Of a stretch of 64,000 bases of DNA, positions 22,001 to 33,320 are shown piece after piece. Positions within the stretch are counted from its first letter, which is position 1, and each line of letters starts with the position of its first letter. The notes below the pieces were generated by a model. That model was not told the origin of the DNA. It did not search any database and saw only the letters and a list, made by a program, of their open reading frames with translations. Origin of the DNA: Euborellia annulipes (Eukaryota; Arthropoda; Insecta; Dermaptera; Anisolabididae); contig JAKCPI010004910.1 of the NCBI GenBank assembly GCA_023213315.1, positions 1-64,000 of the forward strand, in the 5' to 3' direction. The position numbers were made by a program, and so were the translations under genes.

Positions 22001-22569
22001 ATATTGTGCCAGAACGAGAGGCTAACGGGCCCAAAACTCTTGTACCTGTATGCTGGACGGAAGTTGGATCCTCGCCACTGACACCCACCAAGATCATCGT
22101 CAACATCATGAGAAAATCCCCACATGGACCAATTGTTGTATTCATATAATCACAACATTTATAATGAAAAATGTAAAATTTCAATATTGATTCAAAAGTA
22201 AATAAACTTCCCGAGGTACCGGTAGATGGCTACGGCCAGAGGTCGGTTGGGTTTGAGATGTAAATCTTCGTGAACGTAACCAGAATAATCAGATTAGCCC
22301 GAGTCCAAAACCTAACAAGCTGGAGAATTATTATTACCTTTTTTTTTGATGATTAAAAAAAAGCAGTGTGTGCTGTAGAGTGTGGGAAAGTCTTTGAATC
22401 TTTTCTTTTACTCTCGACAAACGCTCAAGTCTTTTTTTTTAACTCTTTTCCTTTTTTTTTTTTAATCCTCAATGTTATTTTTTCAAAATTTAATTCATCA
22501 ATTCACTCTCTCTATCTCTCTCCTTTCTAATAAAAATGAATAAATTTCCACAACCATCATGTGATAGAA

Positions 22570-22601
<32 letters not shown>

Positions 22602-23181
22602 GTAAAAATAATAATAATAATGCATAACTTTGTAAAATTAAATTACATATGGAAAGCTTTCTTTTTTTTTAAAGATTTTTTTTTTATTTTTTATTTTTCT
22701 TGCCAACATTTTAACTAACTTAAAAAATAAAAAGGAAAGAGAGAGAGAGAGAGAGATAGAAGGTAGATATTAAAAAAAAAAAGCATTCAATTTTGTCGCA
22801 AGCAATGAATATTAATATAATAAAAAAAAAAAAAAAAAAAAACGGTGGTTGCTCCGTGAAAAGCCTTTCAAAAACCCAAATGTGTTTGTGTTGTCTCTGT
22901 TCGTTGCCGGCGTCGTCGTCGTCGTTCTTCGTCAATGTTGATGAGATGAGATATGAAATGATAAAATGCTTTTAAGACATTTCTTTTTTAATTTTTCATA
23001 ATAAAGATAAATGCACATTCTATATATATGTATTGCTCTCGGTAAAGAGTAAATACTACGTCAGTCATTATAATCAGAAAATTTAGGGAATAGAAAAAAA
23101 AAACTAACCACGCTGCCCGTCTTTGGCGTGATTTGTTTCTAGATAGGGGACTTCCGCTTTCTTTAATCATATGTCGATTAT
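22001..23181. other. no gene seen; small SINE-A scrap
   Basis: 22203-22268 is the 3' part of a SINE-A on the plus strand (ACCGGTAGATGGCTACGGCC, GGTTGGGTTTGAGATG). The rest has poly(A) at 22571-22600 and 22820-22841, (GA)n at 22740-22755 and no supported frame. Confidence 0.4.
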
Positions 23182-23685
23182 TATTTAAAATTTCTACCGG
23201 GATCCCCGTTTGTTTACGTTTACTTGCACAAAAACACCACCTGAAACTCAACAGGCCTCCTGCGGTAGCCAATCTACCAGCACTCCGTGAAGTTACATTA
23301 TTTCCTATCTCTAACTCCTCCTGCGTTCATTTCTTGTTATCCTTATTTCTGGTTCCACTCGGTTCCTTTTTCCAACCTCTTCTATGCTAGGGAGAATGTC
23401 CTAGTTTGAGGAGGGATTCCCTCAGTACCTAGTCCTTTCGAAGAATGCATCACTGAGAGGGAACCTTCTTTACATCTCTTCCATAGGACTGGATGTCACA
23501 GCAACTGGCTCTCCTCGTAGAGTTGCCTGGGGGCTATTGTGTTGAGATTCAATATTCCAATCCAGTGCCTGCTTGCTTGAGGATTTGTTTGTCATATTAA
23601 ATAAATATTTGTATTTAATGAAAAAATCCCTCACGCTCAGGATTTGAACGCGGATCTTCTTTGTCGAAGCCTAGCCCACTAAAGG
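23182..23685 (-). mobile_element. SINE-A copy, head partly lost
   Basis: From TAAAATTTCTACCGGGATCC to GAAGCCTAGCCCACTAAAGG, with B-box complement GGATTTGAACGCGG near 23640-23653. Confidence 0.8.
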
Positions 23686-23872
23686 TGTTTTCGTGCACAA
23701 AGACACATACCTCAAACCCAACCGGCCTCTTGGCCGTAGCATCTATCTACTCCTCCTGCTTTCGTCTCTAGCTAGTGAACTAATCCTTATTCCTGGTTCC
23801 AACCGGTTCCGTTTATCCAGCCTCTTCTATGCTAGGGAAGATATCCTAGTTTGGGGCACCGGCCTACTCCTA
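23686..23872 (-). mobile_element. SINE-A 3' fragment
   Basis: A second 3' part, directly next to the previous copy in the same orientation: TTTTCGTGCACAAAGACACA to GGCACCGGCCTACTCC. Confidence 0.7.
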
Positions 23873-24453
23873 CTTAATATTTGTTTTAAATATGGGCCTA
23901 GTTGTTAAATATATAAAATAACTTACGTTTTTATAGGTTAATGTCACATTCATAATTATTTCTTCTTTATTTTCGTTATTTTTATAGAGTAATCAGGCAC
24001 TTATACTTTATAACTTACAAATGTATGTTTTTAGTAAAGTCTAACGATGGCTCTTAAAAGAACTGAAACATTTGGAGCCTGCATTCAGAGTCTTTTTAGT
24101 GCCTTTGGCTGCTCCAGCCCCATCAAAGTTAATTTTTCATAAGGAGATATAGAACCCAATGGGAAAATTCATTTTCAGGAATTTTTTTGAGCCTCTCAAA
24201 TTTGATGATTTGAGATCCCATGTAATAAAATGTAAATAAAAATGAAATCCTGCGTCATAATGGTTGAATGTCCCATATATCCAGGTTTAAAGGGTTTAAA
24301 CCGTGAGTTATTATATCGAGAAATGGATGTGGGAGACCCTTTGGATCCCGATGAGCGGCCTTTGTCTACAAACTCTTGGTATGGGCTCTGCGACGGAGAC
24401 CCTTCATCATGGGATAACAAACTCATCATGTAAATAATTAAAATGTATATATT
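23873..24453. other. no gene seen
   Basis: Contains the decayed repeat TTTTCAGGAATTTTTTTGAG near 24173-24192 (compare 11205-11640). A 63-codon plus frame (24242-24433) is not low-complexity but has no recognised motif. Confidence 0.3.
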
Positions 24454-24640
24454 TATGTACACGGATTAAGAGCTCGAGTTTAAATCTCTCTGGAAGCAAA
24501 ATTTTTTTTTCCTGCTTACTTTTAGTTCCATGACAAGGGTATAGATGGCCCTAAACTTATACACAATTTTTAGCCTGGAGCTGTCCAATCTTGGTTGTGT
24601 TTGATCTGTGGTCTAAACCAACCTTTGTGATTGGCTAAAG
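24454..24640 (+). mobile_element. SINE-C, partial
   Basis: GAGCTCGAGTTTAAATCTCT, CTGGAAGCAAAATTTT, CCTGCTTACTTTTAGTTCCA and CCAATCTTGGTTGTGTTTGA occur in the same order as on the minus strand of 8935-9130. Confidence 0.5.
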
Positions 24641-25452
24641 AGGGAACGATCTTAACGCGATGTTTTAGCCCCCATGCAACGTTAGCTGCTACTACTACCC
24701 TTAAGAGGGAACTCGTATTCCGTATGATGGGGCTAAAATATAATGAAAAATAAATAAATGTCTCATTTCGATATCTTTTTACATTCCCATGCTAAAGGGC
24801 AAAACCTTTCACCAGTTGCATTATTCCGTGACATAATCTTCCAATGTGACGAACAATCTCTATGATTAAATTTATCTATGTATATCCAAGAAACGGAAAT
24901 TTTTTTTTTTTTGTTAGGAAAAAAAATATATATATTCTCATCATATCTTTAAAGTGCAGAAGAGAGATTAACCTTTGAACGATTTTTAAACGTGAGGGTT
25001 TAGAAATACCGCACCGTTTGTATGTGCAGATATACACACACCTATCTATCTATGCAAATATAAAAACCAGAGAGAGAGAGAGAGAGAGAGAGTAAAGAGG
25101 ATTGTATCCGTATTGATCACTCACTGAAATATACCTCCAATATGCATATAAATAGTTGCAAGCAAGGTATAAAAGGGGGAAAATAAATAAATAGATAGAT
25201 AAATAAATAAAGCTTATTGGAAAAAGATTCGAGAAAGAGGATATTGATTTTGATTTTTTTTTTACAAATAACATTGTTGTTGTTGTTGTTGTTTTATAAA
25301 TTTCTTATCATAGATATTTATAAATCGATTCGTACTTTTTTCATAATCCAGTTATTATTTATAGTCTCTGAAATTCTATTTTACTTCACTTCACACTAAA
25401 GTTAGGATAATTTAATTTGCGCCATAGCTAAATTATGAAAATATTAATCAAT
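24641..25452. other. no gene seen; microsatellites
   Basis: (GA)n at about 25071-25092, (GTT)n at about 25272-25292, AAAT/AGAT units near 25184-25208. Frames are low-complexity. Confidence 0.35.
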
Positions 25453-25737
25453 CAGGTGGCTTACTGGTGTAGCGGGCTAGGGGTGTCAGCTTCTACAAAG
25501 AAGATCCGTGTTCAAATCATGAGCTCGTGGGTTTTTTTTTTCATTAAATAAAAATATTTATTTAATTATTTGACTTTGTGGATGTACAAGATTATATAAC
25601 TCAGTAAATGTATTCTGAGGTTTAATTGTATCTGGATTCAGATGGATTGAATGAATTACAATAAAAAATTCTTTAAAATTTTTTTTTTTATTTTTCAGGA
25701 ATTCTAACCATGACGACTGGTTTCCGCAAATTTCTCA

Positions 25738-25767
25738 GTTTCGGTCACCATTTGTGACCATCATCAG
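25738..25767 (-). ncRNA. hammerhead-like core motif, left arm
   Basis: On the minus strand: CTGATGA, T, stem GGTCAC/GTGACC, GAAAC. Six-pair stem with loop AAATG-type bases; the cleanest stem among the copies. Confidence 0.5.
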
Positions 25768-25892
25768 GCCTAAAAATTACCATACATACATTTTAAAAAA
25801 ACTTGAGGCTTAAACTAGATTATAATTTAAGATCAGATTGATTTTGTTTAAAAAATAAGTTTTTTAAAATGTATGTATCGTAATTTTTAGGC

Positions 25893-25922
25893 CTGATGAT
25901 GGTCACAAATGGTGACCGAAAC
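25893..25922 (+). ncRNA. hammerhead-like core motif, right arm
   Basis: CTGATGA (25893-25899), T, stem GGTCAC/GTGACC, GAAAC (25918-25922). Identical in core to the left-arm motif. Confidence 0.5.
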
Positions 25923-26485
25923 TGAGAAATTTGCGCAAACCAGTCGTCATGCTTAGAATTCGTGAAAAATAAAAAAATTTAAACGACTGTTTTATTGTAA
26001 TTCATTCAATCCATCTGAATCCAGATACAAGTAAACTTCAGAATACAAGATATTTATTTAATGTAAACAACTCCTCAAGCAGGAACTAGATTGGAAAATT
26101 GGGTCTCACCAGAATAGCCTCCAGGCAACTAACTCTACGAGGAGAGAGAATTGCTGTGACATCCCGTCCTGTGAAAGTAGCGTAAAGAAGGTTCCCTCTC
26201 AGTGATACGTTCTTCAAAAGGAGTAGGTGCTGAGGAAGTCCCTCCTCAAACTAGGACATCCTCCCTAGCATAGAAGAGGTTGGATTAAAGGAATCGGATG
26301 GAACTAGAAATAAGGATTGGTTCACTAAATAGAAATGAGGAGGAGTTAGAGATTGAAAAAATGATCAATCTATAAAGATCTGTGGCTGTAGACTTATGGA
26401 TTGAGTCATGAAAAAAACAAGACGAATGCAGCCAAATATTATTACTTTCTCGTATTTTATTTTAAATCTTGCCTTGACGGCTAAC

Positions 26486-26525
26486 GTTTCGGCTCGAGGT
26501 CTAGGCCATCTTCAGAGCCGGCTGG
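26486..26525 (-). ncRNA. hammerhead-like core motif, left arm
   Basis: On the minus strand: CTGAAGA, T, GGCC...then GAGCC, GAAAC. Longer loop than in element 5. Confidence 0.4.
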
Positions 26526-26637
26526 CAATAATCAAAAAGTGTGGAAATTTGCCACAACAGCGACAGCATTCAGCATGTGGTCCACTCACAGCAAAACGTA
26601 GAGAAAATGCAAATTTCCACACTTTTTGATTATTGCT

Positions 26638-26670
26638 CAGATGATGGCCCCCTAGACCTCGGGCCGAAAC
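26638..26670 (+). ncRNA. hammerhead-like core motif, right arm, mutated
   Basis: CAGATGA (T4 replaced by A) at 26638-26644, stem GGCCC/GGGCC and GAAAC at 26666-26670. The stem is intact but the core has a substitution at a position usually invariant. Confidence 0.35.
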
Positions 26671-26846
26671 GTCAGTCGTGAGGGCGAGATTTAAAATAAA
26701 AGAATATTTGGCTGCATTCGTCTTGTATTTTTCATGACTCCATCATAAGGAAAAATGATGGGGGGTTGGTAGATGGCTACGGTCAGAGGCCTGTTTGAGA
26801 TGTGTGTCTTCGTGCCCGTAAGCTCCTCGAGTTTTAAAAATAAATA

Positions 26847-27511
26847 GATATTTCGACTATGTTACTACGAGTATTATCTATTAGCATATTCTTCATTAAA
26901 TTCTAAACCCAATCAATATATATATATATATATATAGATGATTATAGGAGATCAGTACAGAGATCGTTGTATTCAATACAATAGCAAATCCCTAAGAATT
27001 TTAACTAGTGAGTGGTAAACGCTGTTGCCTAATTGAATCCTCCAAAAGCTAATTGGATCCGTATCACTTGGCTTTCCATTTGGTCTGCTATCTGCTATTT
27101 CGATTGCCCCCCCCCCTCCACCCCACATCCCCACTCTATGAGAGGCCTGCCTATAGTAGTATATGCTAAAATAAGATTATATTACTCTCTATCTCTCTCT
27201 TCGTTCACTTTACATTTATCCTCTCTCTCTCACACTCTCTCCCTTGCCAATAAATTTATAATTGAATTACAAACAACAAAGTGTTTTAAACTACATTTAA
27301 GTTAAGGTTATATTTTAGTATAGCGAGGAGAGATAAACTTTGATCAAATCCATTTCTCTCTTAATCCTTTCGTTTTTTTCTTTTTTTTTTAATTTCTACT
27401 TCATATCAGAGAATAAAACTATATTAATAATAAACATAAAAGAGAATTAATAAATTAAGTTTTTCCATTAAGATTGGAATTAAAAAAATACAGATGATGT
27501 GACTTAACATA
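26847..27511. other. no gene seen
   Basis: (AT)n near 26918-26936, CTCTCT runs near 27186-27242, C run near 27107. Unrecognised low-copy sequence. Confidence 0.35.
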
Positions 27512-27936
27512 TTATTATTTGAATTTCCTCCTTGCACGAAGACACACGCTTCAAATTCATCCATAGCCATCTACCGGCACCCGGTGAAGTTACACTATTT
27601 CATATCTTCAACTCTTCATCATGCTTTCATTGCTAGTTAATGAACTAATTCGTATTTCTGGTTCCTTTTAACCAAACTCTTCTATTCTAGGGAGAATGTC
27701 CTAGTTTGAGGAGGGACTCTCTTAGCAACTACTCCTTTCGAAGAATGCATCACTGAGAGGGAATCTTCTTTATGCCCCTTCCATGTTACAGCAACTCCCT
27801 CATTCCTCGTAGAGTTGCCTGGTGGGATCCAATATTCCAATCCAGATCCTACTAGAGGATTTGTTTACATTAAATAAATATTTTTATTTAATGAAAAAAA
27901 TCCGCACGTTCTGGATTTTCTTTGTATAAGTCGACA
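27512..27936 (-). mobile_element. SINE-A copy, head cut by a hAT MITE
   Basis: From TATTTGAATTTCCTCCTTGC to TCGACA; the head is interrupted by the hAT insertion whose left target copy is 27937-27944. Confidence 0.75.
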
Positions 27937-27944
27937 CCCTAGAC

Positions 27945-28276
27945 CAGTGGTTCCCAACCGGTGTGCCCGGGCACCCAAGGGTGCCGCGAGAATGGCTAAA
28001 GGGTGCCGTGAGATATTTAGATAAACAAAAAAATAAATAAATAAATAAAGAGGCCACATGATTTTAACGTAAGCGGCAAAAATTTTCCGGAGTGCGGAAG
28101 AAAATTTAGCATTGCTAAAAAAAGATCAAAAGATTTTCACGGAAAGGAAAAAAAATTCCGCAGGGCGAAAAAAATTTCGTTTTCCTGGGGAGGGTGGAGG
28201 AAGGGTGCCCCTAGTGTAATGTTATTCCCATCGCACCTTTGGGGTGCCGTGGACTTCAAAAGGTTGGGAAACACTG
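27945..28276. mobile_element. hAT-type MITE, 332 bp
   Basis: CAGTGGTTCCCAACCGGTGT at the left, GGTTGGGAAACACTG at the right, exact 8-bp duplication CCCTAGAC at 27937-27944 and 28277-28284. Same family as 3492-3753. Confidence 0.85.
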
Positions 28277-28417
28277 CCCTAGACTTATCATCTTAATATT
28301 TATTTTTTTTATTTGAGTTCATTTAGACCTCGTCACCATTTATTTCCTTTGATTGGTAGTCAAATCAAAAGCATTTTACTCGGTGTCGGTATCTGAGAAC
28401 AATGTTGATAATCTCGT

Positions 28418-28650
28418 TGATTGCATGAAGGTTTACTTTTGATATTTTTCAGTTCAGTCTTTTCGGAAGTTCTAAATAAATATTTAAAGAGGACCAGCGA
28501 CTACCATCTTAAACGTTTAACAGTTTCGGTTGCATACCGAGCCATCATCAGGCCTAAAAAAGTATTCAAGGTTGATTAGAATCTATTTAATACGAGTTAA
28601 AAATTCCGAATATCTAAAAAATATCAAACCTTCAAGCAATCAAAGAATAT
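28418..28650. mobile_element. PLE-like fold-back element 7
   Basis: GTTGATTGCATGAAGGTTT near 28416 is inverted at AAACCTTCAAGCAATCAA near 28627-28644. The boundaries and target duplication are unclear. A hammerhead-like motif lies on the minus strand at 28523-28551. Confidence 0.4.
28523..28551 (-). ncRNA. hammerhead-like core motif, weak stem
   Basis: On the minus strand: CTGATGA, T, GG...CC and GAAAC. Only two or three stem pairs can be drawn. Confidence 0.3.
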
Positions 28651-29314
28651 ATCAACTTTGGCTATTTCCCTCTAATTTAAAAAAAAAAAATTTAGTCTTC
28701 CTCTGCCGAAAAAAAATTCTATCTACCGGCCTGACAAAAATATTATGTGTATATTTAATTTTAATTTAGAAAATATTTCAACGAGAAATGAAAGTTTTAT
28801 GAGGAAACTAGATGTAAAAGTACTAGCTGTAAGGGCCGAAGTAACTATTGGGATTAATTATGAATTTATAATTATATCAAGATTATTTCTCTCCCTCTCT
28901 TAGGTGGATGGACTTGGACATTTCGCAAATAGAATCTCCCTGGAATTAGTTTGGTAATTTCACTTTGCAAACATATTTGCGCCAACTGGAGTGAGAAATT
29001 TGTTGGCTAGCCAGTGTGTTGCTGCTTTCCTGATGCTTATAGGATTTATCTATCTATCTATATATGTATAATATACAGAGGAAGAGAAACTCGCCTAATC
29101 GGCTAATAGTCTGGTCATTTGGTGCGCTTCTATGGCCCATTCAATTAGCTAGGAATCAACTCAATTGCGATAAACTCGATAATATAGCTACGACCAAGTA
29201 GCCAGGCAGGATACATACGAATCACTCAAGCGGACAGAGCTGCGGTATATATCCTCCGCTCCTGTTATGTTACCTTTGGAAAATAATATATAAAGAACAA
29301 TGCACAATCTCTTA
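28651..29314. other. no gene seen
   Basis: AT-rich, apparently low-copy; ATCT units near 29049-29062. Confidence 0.35.
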
Positions 29315-29600
29315 AAGGGGAGGTCTATTTTTAAAATTCGATGTCGGGATTTTGATGGATATACACGTTGTGAGGTCCCCTGAGAACAACATTTGTCTGT
29401 CTGTCCGTGAACATCTCAAGAACGAAAAGAGCTAGGAGGTTGACATTTTATATTTAAATAACGTAATCTCCTAAGACGTAATAAGAAGCTTTTGAACAAA
29501 ATCGGCCTAAAAGTATTAGTACTTTTTTATTTTTAAAATTTAAAAATCAATAATTTTTTAAAATGTAAATTTTCATTTTGCCCTCAAAATTCACGATGTC
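29315..29600 (+). mobile_element. HINE-like copy, diverged middle part
   Basis: ATTCGATGTCGGGATTTTGA, ACGTTGTGAGGTCCCCTGA, GTCTGTCTGTCCGTG and AAAGTATTAGTACTTTTT match blocks of the family in order; the 3' hairpin is absent. Confidence 0.55.
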
Positions 29601-29639
29601 TATATCCGAGGCCTTCGTTGTTACTGTATTTGAACATCT

Positions 29640-29720
29640 TGGTTTGGCCGGCCTAAACCAGAATTTTTGGCCGAAACTGACCGAAACCGTAACCGAAATC
29701 AAATATTTGGTCGGTTCCTA
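29640..29720 (-). repeat. end of the CCGAAAC-rich MITE family
   Basis: TTGGCCGAAACTGACCG, ACCGTAACCGAAATC and GGTCGGTTCCTA match the right part of 35294-35631. Confidence 0.45.
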
Positions 29721-29825
29721 ATGGAAATAGACTATTTCTTATTTTATTAATAAACCAACAATTTAGAATTGTAAATATATTTATTTCGTTTTATTTTACA
29801 ATTTCCGACAATTATAGATATATTA

Positions 29826-30021
29826 CTTAATTTTAAAATTCCATCTGTAGTTTTGTTTTTTTTTTCAGGTATTTCGCTGTTGTTCGGCGGGATCAAGAGA
29901 ATTGATGAAAGATTCAATCAAACCACCAATTCATATCAGATAACTAGAATGCACCCTATTCGTTTCGGCCGACAACAGCGAAATACCTGAAAAAAACTAC
30001 AGAAGGAATTTTAAAATAGTG
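29826..30021. mobile_element. fold-back element 8, PLE-like by shape
   Basis: ATTTTAAAATTCCATCTGTAG (left) is inverted at CTACAGAAGGAATTTTAAAAT (right), with inner pairs CAGGTATTTCGCTGTTGT and complement. CCGAAAC appears (minus strand) but no clear CTGANGA in phase with it. Confidence 0.4.
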
Positions 30022-30127
30022 AAAAATCAGGTGTTACATCGTTTCTAAGACTAATATAATACTTAAATCTGCCAAATTAAAAATAATAAATATTGTTATA
30101 TCTACAATTAATATTTAATTTAGTCGT

Positions 30128-30440
30128 CCTGGATTGAAATATTGGATCCCTCCAAAATAGTCCCAGGCAACTCTACGAGGAGTGAGGGAGTTGCTGTGAC
30201 ATGGCCGGGACATATGGAAGGTTCCCTCTCAGTGATGTCATTCTTCGAAAGGAGTCGGTGCTGAGTGAGTTCCTCCACAAACTAGGACATCCTCCCTAGT
30301 ATAAAAGAGGTTGGATAAAAGGAACCAGAAAAAGGATTAACTCATTCCCAGTAGGAGAAGTTAGAGATAGGAAATAAGGTAACTTCACATGATGCAGGGA
30401 GATGACGGTTGGGTTTGAGGTGTGTGTTTTCGTGCACGGT
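30128..30440 (+). mobile_element. SINE-A copy, head truncated
   Basis: Starts in the body (CCTGGATTGAAATATTGGAT) and ends in the 3' part (TTTGAGGTGTGTGTTTTCGT); some blocks are shortened. Confidence 0.7.
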
Positions 30441-31040
30441 CTGCCGACTGATTGTTCTCTTTTTATAATCTCCTTATAAATTTTTCATCATCACTAGCTA
30501 TGTATTCTATTAAACTAATCCTTCTCTCACTCCATCAACCTTAACATAAATGAGTTCTTAATTATAATCCCCCCTCCCTGTAACAGAAAAACTTTATCCT
30601 TATTATCTATTTGATTGCATAAACTTTCGTTTTTTTTTTCTTCTTCTTCTTCTGTCAATATTTAATGAAAGAAAATAGAGAGAGAAAAGTTCTTTAGGGA
30701 ACCTTCTTCAAAAGTCATCCCCTCTCTTTCTCTCTCATTTGGATTGAATTATTTAACAAGTGAAAAAAAAAGAAAAAAGAAATTAATGAATCAGTGTTTT
30801 TTAAGCTCAGTGTTCTAATTTTAGTAATTAATTTAAAAGTTATTTTTCTAATTGAAAACAAATGTTTCTCTCTCTATTTTCTTTAAAATAAAACCCTATC
30901 CAAAATGAAATTCTTGAATAGCGACATAATAACATTCAATTAGTATAAAGAGAAAAAGAAACAAAAAATTATCAAATGAGAGTTGCAAGACTTTTTCTGT
31001 CTTCTTAACTCTCACACACTAGGAATATGTAATTACTAGA
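30441..31040. other. no gene seen
   Basis: AT-rich with TTCTTCTTCTTCTTC near 30640 and GAGAGAGAA/CTCTCT runs. Nothing recognised. Confidence 0.35.
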
Positions 31041-31054
31041 GCCCGGATGTTGAT

Positions 31055-31632
31055 TATTATTATTATTATTTGAAATTCCTATCGGGATCTCCGTTTATTT
31101 CCCCGAGGTGCTTTCGTGCACGAAGACACACACCTTAAACCCAACCGGCCTCTGGCTGTAGCCATCTACCGGCACCCCGGGAAGTTACATCATTTCCTAT
31201 CTCTAACTCCTACTGCTTTCGTCTCCAGCTAGTGAACTAATCCTTATTTCTGGTTCCAACCGTTTTTTTTTTTTTTTTTGGTTCCTTTTATCCAAACTCT
31301 TCTATGCTATGGAGGATGTCCTAGTTGAAGAGGGACTCCCTCAGCACCGGCGTGTAGCCTGCTCCTTTCGAAGAATGCATCACTGAGAGGGAACCTTCTT
31401 TACGTCCCTTCTACGGGACGGGATGTCACAGCAACTCCCTCTCCTCGTAGAGTTGCCTGGGGGCTATTGTGGTGAGATCCAATATTCCAATCTAGTGCCT
31501 GCTTGAGGATTTGTTTACATTAAATAAATATTTTTATTTAATGAAAAATCAGCACGCCAAGGATTTGAACAGGGATCTTCTTTGTAGAAGCCGACACTCT
31601 ACTAGCCCGCTACACCAGCGAGCCCCCCCCCT
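31055..31632 (-). mobile_element. SINE-A, reference full-length copy
   Basis: Exact 13-bp target duplication CCCGGATGTTGAT at 31042-31054 and 31633-31645. On the minus strand it opens with GCTCGCTGGTGTAGCGGGCT (A-box-like) and has the B-box-like TGTTCAAATCC (31562-31572), the pattern of an RNA polymerase III type 2 promoter from a tRNA. A long body follows and the 3' end is (AAT)n at 31056-31070. About 575 bp is long for a tRNA-derived SINE. No LINE partner was matched in the window. Confidence 0.85.
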
Positions 31633-31865
31633 CCCGGATGTTGATGCAAATGCATGTTTGTATAGAAACTGAATACGTTTCTGAAACTTTGCAGTTATCC
31701 ATTTCATGAGTATTCAATTCGAAATAACCCTATTTGTTCGGAGAATTCGGATTTTTTTGAAGAAATTCCATGCATGTTTTGGCAATTTTTAACCAAATCA
31801 ACTTTATTTTTCATGCATATTATAACATTGTTTCAAAGAAAAAATGCAACTTTGAATATTTTTGC

Positions 31866-32125
31866 ACCCCGGGCTTGGCGTAGTTGGTAGCGCGTTTGCC
31901 TTGTATACCAAGGGTCGGGGGTTGGATCCCAGGCAATCCGATGATTTTATTTAAGCCATTTGGATACCAAATGGCTCACAGAAATGGGTTATCCAGATGG
32001 AAAGATTCCAATCAACTACAAAAAAAAATAGAATATATACAAAAAGCTGCAAAGCTACAACCCAGAAGACGTAAAGGAGTTCTATAACGACATTTTACGT
32101 AAACTGGCATACAACAACAAATAAT
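31866..32125 (+). mobile_element. SINE-B head joined to a different body
   Basis: 31866-31975 has the tRNA-like head (GGCTTGGCGTAGTTGGTAGC, GGTTGGATCCC) and the GGCAATCCGATGATTTTATT block of SINE-B, but after GGATACCAAATGGCT the sequence departs into an unrelated A-rich segment (ACAAAAAAAAATAG, GACGTAAAGGAGTTC). Confidence 0.5.
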
Positions 32126-32539
32126 GACGAACAAGAGATAATGGATCATGATGACTGTTAATGTCCGAGTGCAACCTGCCAATAACTACTAATTTTATTC
32201 AATTTTATATTATGTATAGAATAAGTAATGTTTGCTCTAATGTTCATTTTTTTTTTTATTCATGTAAAACAGAGCGTGATAGACGGACGCTACACAATTC
32301 ATTTTCCAAAACAGAAAGTTTTGTAATTTCGTTATCTATATATTTTTTTTTTTTTTTTTTTATATCCACGCAAAAATCTTTATCAGGTTTTTTTTTTCTC
32401 CTCTAATGTATGCTCTTCAATTTTTAAGAAGTATTCAACATCAAAAGAAAAAAAAAACCTGGTTTACTTCTAACTTAACAACCAGACATGGAAATTATAA
32501 GGAATTCAATTTCTCTCTCTCTCTCACTCTGCTTTTTCA

Positions 32540-32579
<40 letters not shown>

Positions 32580-33114
32580 TACATAGAGAGACATCTTTAT
32601 TCAAACAACAATCACAACACACAAATATAAACTTTTTTTTTTTACTTTCTTTTTATAAAATATACAAGCAAGCAAGGGTGTTGTTGTTGTTGTTGTTGTT
32701 GTTGTTGTAAGGGTAAAATTGCACACAGCACCTCGTCCTCTCTCTATTCTCCCTTCCCTCTTAGAAGAACTTTATTTAAAATGAAAGACTTAAGAGAGTG
32801 AGAGAGAGAAAAAAATATTAAACGGAAATTACAAAAGTTGTGTGATTTATTTTTTACCAATTAAAAAAAAAAAAAAAAACTTTGAAATAAACTAGATTAA
32901 TATTTAATTTAAATTTCTTAGCCGCTAGCTAAAAAATTGCGTTATGATTAAAAAAAAAAAGGGGTGACATCCTCTTTTAAGGAAAAATATCCTCTCTAGG
33001 AGAGGAGGTCTTATGTTAGAGATTTAATTAACCACTCCCTGGAACCTCCCTCCAATTGGCTCCGACTTTAACTTTGGATACCCCTAACAGAGTTTTTAGC
33101 ATCCCTGAATTCAA
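32126..33114. other. no gene seen; dense microsatellites
   Basis: T runs at 32344-32360, (CA)n at about 32541-32574, (GTT)n at about 32680-32708, A run at 32862-32878. Frames are low-complexity. Confidence 0.4.
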
Positions 33115-33320
33115 AAATCTGGTGTCACTGTCGCACAGCACATTACCTTCGGTAATCGAAAGTTATGTTCTGTGCTACACTATATAAGAAAGGAGCGAAT
33201 TTTGAGAATATCGAAAAAAAAAAAACTGAAAAACCACATCAGTAAAGTACTAGTACTTTTTGTCCGATTTTGTTCACACATGAACTTAGCGCTTCTTTAT
33301 GACCACCTCAAGAGCAAGAG
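33115..33320 (-). mobile_element. HINE-like copy, internally deleted
   Basis: The hairpin (AAAAATCTGGTGTCACTGTC to the GTAATCGAAAGTTATGTTC arm) is joined to the GTAAAGTACTAGTACTTTTT block with the part between deleted. Confidence 0.55.

Larger units (their letters stand above)
25567..26049. mobile_element. PLE-like fold-back element 5
   Basis: Arms begin ATTCTGAGGTTTAATTGTATC near 25609 and end with the complement near 26043. A perfect 13-bp duplication ATATTTATTTAAT lies at 25554-25566 and 26050-26062. A left-only extension of about 42 bp precedes the left arm. Each arm carries one hammerhead-like motif, facing in opposite directions. Confidence 0.7.
26366..26750. mobile_element. PLE-like fold-back element 6
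   Basis: Arms GAGTCATGAAAAA...GACGAATGCAGCC (from 26403) and the complement ending at 26740. The direct repeat AAAAATGAT lies at 26357-26365 and 26751-26759. A left-only 37-bp extension includes CTGTGGCTGTAGACTTATGG. The centre holds an inner inverted pair (AATAATCAAAAAGTGTGGAA and complement). Confidence 0.7.
25453..26846 (+). mobile_element. SINE-A copy split by two PLE-like insertions
   Basis: SINE-A pieces at 25453-25566 (head, B box TTCAAATC), 26050-26365 (body) and 26751-26846 (3' part, GGTAGATGGCTACGGTCAGA). They are contiguous once the insertions at 25567-26049 and 26366-26750 and one copy of each target duplication are set aside. Confidence 0.8.

Noticed and set aside
31556..31632. 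tRNA gene from A/B boxes
   Set aside because: The head does not close into a full cloverleaf and recurs in about 25 copies with the same body; it is a SINE head.
32541..32574. (CA)n and other microsatellites as special features
   Set aside because: Common simple repeats; only noted as landmarks.
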